Assembly: GCA_035544635.1 (NCBI GenBank)
Contig: DATKDQ010000067.1
Span: 1-13,992, forward strand
Origin: DATAFT01 sp035544635
GTDB taxonomy: Bacteria > Acidobacteriota > Thermoanaerobaculia > Multivoradales > Multivoraceae
Length of the DNA stretch: 13,992 bases
Direction of reading: 5' to 3'
The translations under genes were made by a program, and so were the position numbers. Position 1 is the first letter of the stretch. Each line of letters begins with the position of its first letter. This document shows, piece by piece, positions 8,083-13,992 of the stretch. The notes beneath the pieces are model-generated. The model was not told where the DNA came from. It searched no databases and worked only from the letters and a program-made list of their open reading frames with translations.

Positions 8083-9865
8083 TCCTCCCCGTGGCCTCCG
8101 CCCGCATTCGATCGCCACCGCGATCTTCGCCCTCATCGCCCTCGCCGCCTGCTGGCGCGAGGTCCCCGGGCGCGGCCCGCGGACCGAGGCCGCGCGCTAC
8201 GACCCCGCCTCCGACCCGCTGGTCAACCCGCCGTCGCTGTTCGCGTCCTACGACCCGGAGTCAGCCGAGCACGACGCGACCAACGTGCGCCGCTTCATCA
8301 TCAGCCCGACCACGCTCAATCCCATCTTCAACGTGGTGTGGCAGGACCACCACATGCACGGGATGCTCTACATCAACCCGGTGCGCCGCAACGCCGAGAT
8401 GGAGGCGGTGTGGAACCCGGAGGTGGTGGTCTCCGCCGAGGAGTCGGAGGACCATCGCACCTTCACCGTCCGCCTCGACCCCGCCGCGCGCTGGCAGGAC
8501 GGAAAGCCCTGGACCGCGCACGACGTCGAGTTCTCGTTCGCGCTCGTCTCCGACGATCGGATCCCGGCGCTGTTCTACAAGCGCGCCGCCTCGCGCCTCG
8601 CTTCGGTGCGCGCGCTCGACGATCACACGGTGGAGTACGTCCATCGCGACATGCTCGCCACCCGGATGCAGGACATGTCCTTCCCGGTGGTAGCGAAGCA
8701 CGTCTTCGATCGCCCCGAGGAGCGCAGGAAGGACCCCACGCTGCGCGGCAGCTCGTTCTGGGCCCACCTCGCGCACGATCGGGTGATCGGGAGCGGCCCG
8801 TACCGCTTCGTCGAGTGGAGGACGAACGACCAGATCACAGTCGAGCGCTGGGAGGACTACCCCTTCACCAGGCCGCGGTTCGCGCGCCTGGTGCTCAAGA
8901 TCCTCCCCGATCCCAACGTCGCGCTCCTCCTGTTCAAGAAGGGACAGCTCCACGAGATGTCCCTATCGGCGCAGCAGTTCGCGACCCAGACCAACGACGC
9001 CGAGTTCCGGCGGGTCGGCGTCAAGGCGCTGGCGCCGCTGCGCATCGTCGCCTCGCTGGGCTGGAACCAGCGCGGGAACCCCTTCTTCGGCGACGTCCGG
9101 GTGCGGCGCGCGATGAGCCACGCCTTCCACCGCGAGGCGTTCCTGCGCGACGCGCTGTACGGGCTCTACACGCCGTCGCGGGGCATCTTCGATCCCGCCC
9201 ACTGGGCGTACAACTCGGACATCGAGCTCATCCCGTTCGACCTCGAGGCCGCCGGCCGCCTGCTCGACGAGGCCGGATGGCGGGTCGATCCGGACGATGG
9301 CTGGCGCTACCGGGAGATCGACGGCCGCAGGCGCCGCTTCGGGTTCGAGATGATGCTCGGGCAGGGCGACCCCACCTGGATGAAGCTCGCGGACCTCTAC
9401 ATCCAGGACCTCAGGCGCATCGGCGTGGAGCTCACGCCGGTCTTCATGGAGGTGGCGACGCTGGTGAAGCGTCTCCGCGACCACGACTTCGAGTCCTACG
9501 TCGCGGTGGTCGAGGTGACGAACGACCCCGACGAGTGGGGCGTCTACTGGGAGACCGGCGGCTACACCGACGGCTACAACTGGGGCGCCTACTCGAACCA
9601 GCGCGTCGACGAGCTGTTCGCGCTGGCGCGCCGCGAGCTCGATCGCGAGGTGCGCGCGCGCTACTACAGTGAGATCCAGGCCATCCTCTACGAGGAGCAG
9701 CCCTTCACCTTCATGTGGGACTACCGGACGCTGTGGGCGTTCTCGAACCGCATGCGCGGCGTGAGCTTCGCCCCCGCCGGGGTCTTTCTCTTCTACCCCG
9801 GAACGACGGAGTGGTGGCTGGCCAAGGAGCCGATGGAGATCCCCGCCCCCAGCGCTTCGTCGTAG
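8075..9865 (+). CDS. Extracellular solute-binding lipoprotein (SBP_bac_5, OppA/DppA-like)
   Basis: 596-residue binding protein of the oligopeptide/dipeptide ABC transporter class, lipid-anchored on the outer side of the cytoplasmic membrane or in the outer membrane. Seen: a short N-terminus, hydrophobic segment 12-25 and a lipobox L23-A-A-C26; the family signature ARWQDGKPWTAHDVEFSF at about 138-155; GSGPYRFVEW in the middle; and a C-terminal lobe rich in Tyr/Trp. Full length for the family. The ATG sits in ATGGCTGA, overlapping the phosphatase stop by 8 nt, so the two are translationally coupled. No permease or ATPase gene follows: the next gene is convergent, leaving this an orphan binding protein. 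It could bind peptides, sugars or nickel-like ligands; a role as ligand presenter to the coupled 7TM receptor is inferred from gene order only. Confidence 0.93.
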   Translation: MADPPRGLRPHSIATAIFALIALAACWREVPGRGPRTEAARYDPASDPLVNPPSLFASYDPESAEHDATNVRRFIISPTTLNPIFNVVWQDHHMHGMLYINPVRRNAEMEAVWNPEVVVSAEESEDHRTFTVRLDPAARWQDGKPWTAHDVEFSFALVSDDRIPALFYKRAASRLASVRALDDHTVEYVHRDMLATRMQDMSFPVVAKHVFDRPEERRKDPTLRGSSFWAHLAHDRVIGSGPYRFVEWRTNDQITVERWEDYPFTRPRFARLVLKILPDPNVALLLFKKGQLHEMSLSAQQFATQTNDAEFRRVGVKALAPLRIVASLGWNQRGNPFFGDVRVRRAMSHAFHREAFLRDALYGLYTPSRGIFDPAHWAYNSDIELIPFDLEAAGRLLDEAGWRVDPDDGWRYREIDGRRRRFGFEMMLGQGDPTWMKLADLYIQDLRRIGVELTPVFMEVATLVKRLRDHDFESYVAVVEVTNDPDEWGVYWETGGYTDGYNWGAYSNQRVDELFALARRELDREVRARYYSEIQAILYEEQPFTFMWDYRTLWAFSNRMRGVSFAPAGVFLFYPGTTEWWLAKEPMEIPAPSASS

Positions 9866-9872
9866 GGGCGGG
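9841..9872. terminator. GC-rich hairpin at the convergent gene junction
   Basis: CCCCGCCC at 9841-9848 pairs perfectly with GGGGCGGG at 9865-9872 across a 16-nt loop that contains the stop codon of the binding-protein gene. A second, weaker stem GGAGC/GCTCC at 9871-9889 is mutually exclusive with its last two pairs. No T-run follows on either strand, so classical intrinsic termination is uncertain; position between convergent genes is the main support. Confidence 0.3.
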
Positions 9873-9911
9873 AGCGGGCGGGCTGCTCCGCTGCGCCGGA
9901 GGCGTCGCTGG

Positions 9912-10427
9912 TCACGTCCCCGCGGCGAACATCGGCCGCTGCCCGTCGCGCACGCCGCGTTCGAGCGCGAGCAGCGCGCGCTTGATCGGCAGGCCGCCGC
10001 CGTAGCCGGTCAGGCTGCCGTTCGAGCCGATCACGCGATGGCAGGGCACCACGATAGGCAGCGGGTTCGATCCGTTCGCGGCGCCCACCGCGCGCACCGC
10101 CCGGGCACGTCCGATGCGGCGCGCCAGCTCACCGTACGACGTCGTCTCGCCGTAGGGGATCGCGGCGAGCGCGCGCCAGACGTCGAGCTGGAACGGCGTG
10201 CCGGCGGGCGCCAGCGCGAGCGAGAACTGGCGCAGCTCACCTCCGAAGTAGGCGCGGAGCTCGCGCACGGCGGAGCGCAGCGGGCGCGCCCGGTCGTCGC
10301 GGCGCCACGCCGGGTCGGGCGCGAGGCGCCCCGGCCCCTCGAGGAACCGGATCGCGCGAAGCCCCTGCTCGTCGCCGGCGACGGCAATGCTGACGACCGG
10401 GTTGTCGATCTCCGTGTACACCATCAT
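9912..10427 (-). CDS. ogt: Methylated-DNA--protein-cysteine S-methyltransferase
   Basis: 171-residue suicide repair protein that moves the alkyl group from O6-alkylguanine (and O4-alkylthymine) to its own cysteine. Seen: a short N-terminal alpha/beta domain at 1-76; FQLDVW at 79-84; PYGETTSYGELA at 91-102; R112 in VRAVGAANG, equivalent to the finger arginine; and the active-site PCHRVIGSNG with C129. The size is that of Ogt/AdaB proteins without an Ada N-terminal domain. The first of two consecutive ATGs (10427) is chosen because AAAGGA lies 9 nt upstream and its ATGA overlaps the stop of alkA, typical of coupled operon genes. A frame open much further upstream lies inside alkA and is a shadow. 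Paired with alkA, it covers two alkylation-repair routes. Confidence 0.95.
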   Translation of the reverse strand: MMVYTEIDNPVVSIAVAGDEQGLRAIRFLEGPGRLAPDPAWRRDDRARPLRSAVRELRAYFGGELRQFSLALAPAGTPFQLDVWRALAAIPYGETTSYGELARRIGRARAVRAVGAANGSNPLPIVVPCHRVIGSNGSLTGYGGGLPIKRALLALERGVRDGQRPMFAAGT

Positions 10428-11425
10428 GCCTTGCCGTCCTTTCTCGTCGATTCTCTTCGCCCATCCGGTACAACCCGTCGGCCGAGAGCTGCGTTCGTGC
10501 CGTAGGCGCGCCACAGCACCATCGCCGCGTACGCCCGCCACGGGCGCCACGCCTCGGCGCGCGCCAGGAGCTGACGCGGGCTCCTCGCCCCGCCGTTCGC
10601 CGGCGAGCGCAGGAGGCCGAGGTCCGACGCCGGAAACGCGTCGGGATCGCCCAGCGCGCGCAGTGCCACGTACTGCGCCGTCCATTCCCCGATCCCGGCG
10701 ATCGCGATCAAGCGCTCGCGGACGGCGGCGGGGTCCGCACCGGGCTCGAGCGAGAGCTCGCCCGCGGCGACGGCGCGCGCCAGGAGGCGGAGCGTTTCGC
10801 CGCGGGCGCGCGGCAGGCCGACCGACGCGAGATCGGCGTCGGTGAGGGTCTCGGCCTGCGGAAACACCACCTGCGCCCCTTCGCCGAGCGGTTGGCCCCA
10901 GCGGCGTGCGACCCGCCCGGTGAGGGTCGACGCGGCGATCACCGAGATCTGCTGCCCGATCACCGCACGCATCGCGAGCTCGAACCCATCCCAGGCACCG
11001 GGCACGCGCAGCGCGGGACAGCGGTCCACCCAGGGACGCAGCTCGGAGTCGCGCCGCAGGTGCCGGCGGATCACGTCGGGATCGGCGCCGAGGTCGAACA
11101 CCCGGCGCGCGCGCTCGATGAGCGCCGGCAGGTGGACCGGCTCCACCGGAGTGACGTGCAGCTCGAGCGCGGGACCGCCGTCCGGCGCCGGGCGCACCTC
11201 GAGCGAGCCCACCTGCCCACCGACCCGGAACGTGCGCCGGTACACGCCGTGCGCCGCCTCCTCCACGCCCGGGATCGCGCGCGGCACCAGATAGGCGAGG
11301 TGGCTCGGCCAGTCGAACGGAGGCCGGTAGGCGAGGCGGAAGCGGAGTCCCCCCTCCCGTGCGGCGCCGTCGCCGCGTGCCGAGCTGGCGGCGTCAAGGT
11401 GGCGGCTCGCACTCACGCCGAGCAC
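10424..11425 (-). CDS. alkA: DNA-3-methyladenine glycosylase II (AlkA family)
   Basis: 333-residue base-excision enzyme removing 3-methyladenine and other alkylated bases. Seen: an AlkA N-terminal domain starting at about 27 with AYRPPFDWPSHLAYL at 32-46; AVIGQQIS at 154-161; the helix-hairpin-helix LIAIAGIGEWTAQYVALRA at 239-257; and catalytic D268 in FPASDLGLL. The N-terminal domain style is that found in Ada-AlkA fusion proteins, but the zinc-binding Ada sensor and AraC-type DNA-binding parts are absent; residues 1-26 are featureless. The start is uncertain: GTG at 11425 is the longest option, while GTG at 11416 would fit a leaderless mRNA from a TATAGT at 11424-11429. The stop codon overlaps ogt by ATGA. 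It follows the kinase gene on the same strand after a 46-nt gap. Confidence 0.92.
   Translation of the reverse strand: MLGVSASRHLDAASSARGDGAAREGGLRFRLAYRPPFDWPSHLAYLVPRAIPGVEEAAHGVYRRTFRVGGQVGSLEVRPAPDGGPALELHVTPVEPVHLPALIERARRVFDLGADPDVIRRHLRRDSELRPWVDRCPALRVPGAWDGFELAMRAVIGQQISVIAASTLTGRVARRWGQPLGEGAQVVFPQAETLTDADLASVGLPRARGETLRLLARAVAAGELSLEPGADPAAVRERLIAIAGIGEWTAQYVALRALGDPDAFPASDLGLLRSPANGGARSPRQLLARAEAWRPWRAYAAMVLWRAYGTNAALGRRVVPDGRRESTRKDGKA
10437..10442 (-). promoter_or_regulatory. Ribosome binding site of ogt
   Basis: AAAGGA on the minus strand, inside the last codons of alkA, lies 9 nt before the ATG at 10427 and 12 nt before the second ATG. It favours the first ATG as start. Confidence 0.5.
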
Positions 11426-11429
11426 TATA
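11424..11429 (-). promoter_or_regulatory. Candidate -10 element of alkA-ogt
   Basis: TATAGT on the minus strand matches five of six bases of TATAAT and overlaps the most upstream GTG of alkA. If used, transcription would start near 11416-11418, where another in-frame GTG lies, implying a leaderless message. No convincing -35 is found at 16-18 nt upstream. Confidence 0.3.
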
Positions 11430-11471
11430 CGTGCTCGATCGGTCCGATCTGGCCGCTTTCCGGACCTGGTG

Positions 11472-13559
11472 CTACGGGGTCTCGAAGCGCACCGTGGTGG
11501 CCACCACGACGTTGGCGGGCTTGCCCTTGAACACGCTGGGCTCGTAGCGCCACTGGTACACGGCGCGAAGGGCGGCCTGGTCGAGCTCGGGGTTCAGGCT
11601 GCGCAGCACCTTCGCCTCCGCGACCTCGCCGCGCGGATCCAGCGTCAGCTCGAGGATCACGAACGCCTCGCGGTCGGTGGGGACCGACTCCCGCGCGTAC
11701 ACCGGCGCGGCGTCCTGGATCCGCTTCGGCGGCGGCACGTCGCGGCCGGGGCGCACGGTGGGTGCCGACCGATCGATGCGACCGGGTGGTGAGGTCGGCC
11801 CGGCGGAAGCGACGGCTGCGGTCGCGGGCTCTTCGCTCGCGGGCTCATCGGCGGCGGGCGCGGCGGCCGCGGCCTCCTGCGAGCCCACTGCGGCGAGCGG
11901 GAAGAACAGCGTGCGGTTGCGGGCCTGCTCCGCCGTGAGACGGTCGGCAGAGAACGTCCAGCCCACCGGCGCGTGGCCCTCCAGCTCGAGCCGCACGCTG
12001 TGGCGGGCGTCCCCGCGCAGCATCACCTCGGCGGGGGTGACCTGATCGAGCTTCGTGCCGTCGAGCAGCACCGTCGCGCCCGCGGGCCGCGTGACGATGC
12101 GATACGTCTGCGTATCAGCGGCAACGCCCTCGCCGCTCGGGCCGGGGAGGGCGCCCTCCGCCGCATCGCTGGAAGCCGCGTCGGCCGAGGCCTCGAGCTC
12201 CCCGCCGATTCCGGGTGCGCCGTCGAGCGGCTGACCGTTCGCGTCGAGCGCGACCGCCTCCACTTCGGCGGCGCCGGTGGAGTCGGTCGTCGCCGCGCCG
12301 CCGCCGCGCATCCACAGACCCAGGCCGGCGCCGAGCACGACGATCGCGCCGGCGGCGATCAGAAGCGATCGCCGGGCGCCGAGCCCCGCGCGCGCCGGGG
12401 CGCGCGCGATGGGCGCGGTGGTGCCCGCGGGCGGCGCCGCGTAGGCGGTCGCGTCCGGATCGGCGACCGCGTCCACGGCGGCGCTCGCCGCCGATGCCGC
12501 GGCGGATCGGGCGACCGAGCCCGCTCGCGACCCCGCCCCCGACCCTGCGCTCGAGCCCGCCTTCGACCGCGCTCTCGAGCCCGCTCCGGAGCCGGCGCCC
12601 GACGCTGCCCCCGAGCGTGCGGTCGACTGCAACTGCTGCATGACCTGGGGGTCGAGCTTCAGCGCCTCGGTCGGCCACTCGGTCGCGGGCAGCGGCGCGC
12701 CGGGTTGGCTCTTGCCGGGTCCGCGCCAGGCCGCGACGCCGAGCGCCGCGCTCAGGTCGTCGGCGAACGCCGCGCAGCTCGGATAGCGCTCGTCCGGGTT
12801 CTTCTGAAACGCCTGCATCAACACCTGATCGATCAGGTCGGTCAGCCGCGGGTTGAGCAGGTGGGGGCGCGTGGGCTCCTCGTGCACGATCTTGTAGAGC
12901 ACGGTCGAGGAGCGCTCACCCGAGAACGGTCGCTCGCGGGTGAGGATCTGATAGGTCATGACCGCGACCGCGAACTGGTCGGCCGCTCCGGTGATGCTCT
13001 CACCGACCACCTGCTCGGGCGACATGTACCAGGGGGTCCCGACCATCGCGCCGGTGTGGGTCATGCCGGTGTCGGCGAGCTTCGCCACACCGAAGTCGGT
13101 GATCTTCGGCCGCTGCGAGCGATCGAGCAGGATGTTGGCCGGCTTGATGTCACGATGGACCACGCCGCTTCCATGCGCGAAGTCGAGGGCGTCGCAGATC
13201 TGCGAGACCAGCTCGGAGATCTCCTCGAACGAGAGGGGGCGCTGCTCGTTGAGGAGGTGCTCGAGCGTCTTTCCCTCCACGTACTCCATCGCGATGAACG
13301 GGGCGTTGCCCTCGCTCCCGACGTCGTGCACCGTGACGATATTCGGATGGGAGAGCGTGCCGGCCGAGCGGAACTCGCGTTCGAAGCGCGTCTTCAGGTT
13401 CTCGATCTCCTTCTCCGACAACCCGGGCTGGAGCTGGATCACCTTGATCGCCACCTGCCGGCCGATCACGGGATCCTCGGCCAGGTAGATGACGCCCATG
13501 GCACCCTTGCCGATGACGCCCTTGACGAGGTAGCGGCCGAACCGGGTGGGGTGTTCCAT
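11472..13559 (-). CDS. Ser/Thr protein kinase with periplasmic PEGA and TonB C-terminal domains
   Basis: 695-residue membrane protein. Seen in order: a Hanks-type kinase at about 8-272 with glycine loop GKGAMG at 17-22, K39 in VAIK, E62 of helix C, HRD137IKPAN142 loop, DFG at 155-157, activation-loop threonines T164, T167 and T169, and GTPWYMSPEQ at 174-183; all catalytic residues are intact. Then a low-complexity linker at about 273-396 with ten S-x-A-x repeats; one transmembrane helix at about 398-416; a PEGA-type beta domain at about 485-535; a Pro/Ala spacer; and a TonB C-terminal domain at about 611-693 ending YQWRYEPSVFKGKP...VRFETP. The kinase faces the cytoplasm, the rest the periplasm. 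ATG 13559 is chosen because the kinase fold begins just after it; ATG 13616 would overlap the upstream gene. No Shine-Dalgarno is visible. The helix lacks the histidine used by ExbB-coupled TonB proteins. Confidence 0.93.
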   Translation of the reverse strand: MEHPTRFGRYLVKGVIGKGAMGVIYLAEDPVIGRQVAIKVIQLQPGLSEKEIENLKTRFEREFRSAGTLSHPNIVTVHDVGSEGNAPFIAMEYVEGKTLEHLLNEQRPLSFEEISELVSQICDALDFAHGSGVVHRDIKPANILLDRSQRPKITDFGVAKLADTGMTHTGAMVGTPWYMSPEQVVGESITGAADQFAVAVMTYQILTRERPFSGERSSTVLYKIVHEEPTRPHLLNPRLTDLIDQVLMQAFQKNPDERYPSCAAFADDLSAALGVAAWRGPGKSQPGAPLPATEWPTEALKLDPQVMQQLQSTARSGAASGAGSGAGSRARSKAGSSAGSGAGSRAGSVARSAAASAASAAVDAVADPDATAYAAPPAGTTAPIARAPARAGLGARRSLLIAAGAIVVLGAGLGLWMRGGGAATTDSTGAAEVEAVALDANGQPLDGAPGIGGELEASADAASSDAAEGALPGPSGEGVAADTQTYRIVTRPAGATVLLDGTKLDQVTPAEVMLRGDARHSVRLELEGHAPVGWTFSADRLTAEQARNRTLFFPLAAVGSQEAAAAAPAADEPASEEPATAAVASAGPTSPPGRIDRSAPTVRPGRDVPPPKRIQDAAPVYARESVPTDREAFVILELTLDPRGEVAEAKVLRSLNPELDQAALRAVYQWRYEPSVFKGKPANVVVATTVRFETP
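12493..12614 (-). repeat. 12-bp coding minisatellite, about ten units, in the kinase linker
   Basis: On the plus strand a 12-bp unit beginning GA and often GAGCCCGC or GACCCCGC recurs without gap ten times between 12493 and 12612. Read in the kinase frame, it gives Ser at every fourth residue and Ala two residues later from 316 to 355: SGAA, SGAG, SGAG, SRAR, SKAG, SSAG, SGAG, SRAG, SVAR, SAAA. The exact 12-bp spacing shows growth by slippage or unequal crossing over. Confidence 0.85.
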
Positions 13560-13596
13560 TGGGAGATCGCTGGGTCGGCGAACGGACGCTCGGATT

Positions 13597-13992
13597 CTAG
13601 CTCGCGTTCGCACCATCGCCCAGCAGCGCCAGGACGGCTTCGTGGAGGGCCCCGTTGGTCGAGACCGCGTCGCCGCCGTCGATACGATCCTTCCCGGTCC
13701 AGTCGCTGAATCTCCCGCCCGCCTCGAGCAGGATGGGCAGGAGCGGCGCGTTGTCCCACACGCTCATCACCGGCTCCACCGCGAGGTCGACGCGCCCGGT
13801 GGCGACCAGCGCGTGTCCATAGGCGTCGCTCCAGCCGCGCTGGGTGCGCGTCGCGTCGACCAGGCGCTCGAGCGCGCCGGCGCGCCCGTGGCGCAGGAAC
13901 CCGTCGAGGCTGGTGTAGCAGAGCGTCGCCTCCTCGAGTCTCGCCGTGGACGAGACCCGGCAGGGCCGGCCGTTCCAGCGCGCCCCCAGGCC
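13597..13992 (-). CDS. hisN: Histidinol-phosphatase / inositol-monophosphatase family protein, C-terminal part
   Basis: The last 131 residues of a Mg-dependent phosphatase that continues beyond the right edge. Seen: RGWSDAYGHALVATGRVDLAVEP, read across 13849-13775 in one open frame to the edge, then the family metal-site motif WDNAPLLPILLEAGGRFSDW near 13762-13703, where the Asp of WDNA is a metal ligand, and a normal C-terminus ending in TAG at 13597. The RGW-D-YGH and WDNAPLLPI wording fits the HisN-type histidinol phosphatase branch more than inositol monophosphatase proper, but only half the protein is visible. The kinase gene starts 37 nt downstream on the same strand, so a shared transcript is likely. 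No other histidine-synthesis gene is in the window. Confidence 0.8.
   Translation of the reverse strand, partial: GLGARWNGRPCRVSSTARLEEATLCYTSLDGFLRHGRAGALERLVDATRTQRGWSDAYGHALVATGRVDLAVEPVMSVWDNAPLLPILLEAGGRFSDWTGKDRIDGGDAVSTNGALHEAVLALLGDGANAS

Noticed and set aside
12493..12614. Tandem repeats read as a possible CRISPR or noncoding array
   Set aside because: Units are 12 bp without spacers and keep the kinase reading frame, so this is a coding minisatellite.
11973..13709. 578-codon plus-strand open frame opposite the kinase
   Set aside because: Arg/Gly-rich shadow of a well-supported kinase gene; its repeats mirror the kinase linker minisatellite.

Overview
The window comes from a very GC-rich bacterial chromosome (roughly 70% G+C by eye, dense coding, strong third-position GC, hence many long shadow frames). 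A TonB C-terminal domain and a periplasmic-type lipoprotein suggest a diderm. The Ser/Thr kinase with a PEGA module, the membrane-bound SpoIIE-type phosphatase and the MPKGVMW-type acyl-CoA ligase would fit Myxococcota, another former deltaproteobacterial lineage, Binatota or Acidobacteriota. This placement is inference; no rRNA or marker gene is present. I see no tRNA, rRNA, CRISPR, insertion sequence or phage gene.

Layout: (1) Minus strand, 13-2561: an NAD-dependent epimerase/dehydratase followed 20 nt later by a secreted cysteine-type sulfatase, probably one operon. (2) 2562-2802: a divergent promoter region with an extended -10 facing right. (3) Plus strand, 2803-9865: an acyl-CoA synthetase, a class III (GSA-aminomutase-like) aminotransferase, a 7TM receptor with a PP2C/SpoIIE phosphatase output, and an SBP_bac_5 substrate-binding lipoprotein whose start overlaps the phosphatase stop by 8 nt. 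(4) 9866-9911: a convergent junction with a GC hairpin. (5) Minus strand, 9912-13992: the 3' part of a histidinol-phosphatase-like gene, a Ser/Thr kinase-PEGA-TonB_C fusion, an AlkA-type DNA glycosylase, and an Ogt-type alkyltransferase overlapping alkA by ATGA.

Functional reading: alkA-ogt is a coherent alkylation-repair pair lacking the Ada sensor domain. The most interesting unit is the phosphatase/binding-protein pair. The binding protein has no permease or ATPase beside it and is translationally coupled to a membrane receptor with an extracytoplasmic beta-sandwich domain, so it may deliver ligand to a signalling phosphatase rather than to a transporter. The kinase fusion offers a second possible envelope signalling route, joining a cytoplasmic Hanks kinase to a periplasmic TonB-like tail. 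Two in-frame tandem repeats stand out: a 2 x 30 bp duplication next to the aminotransferase active site and a 10 x 12 bp minisatellite in the kinase linker.
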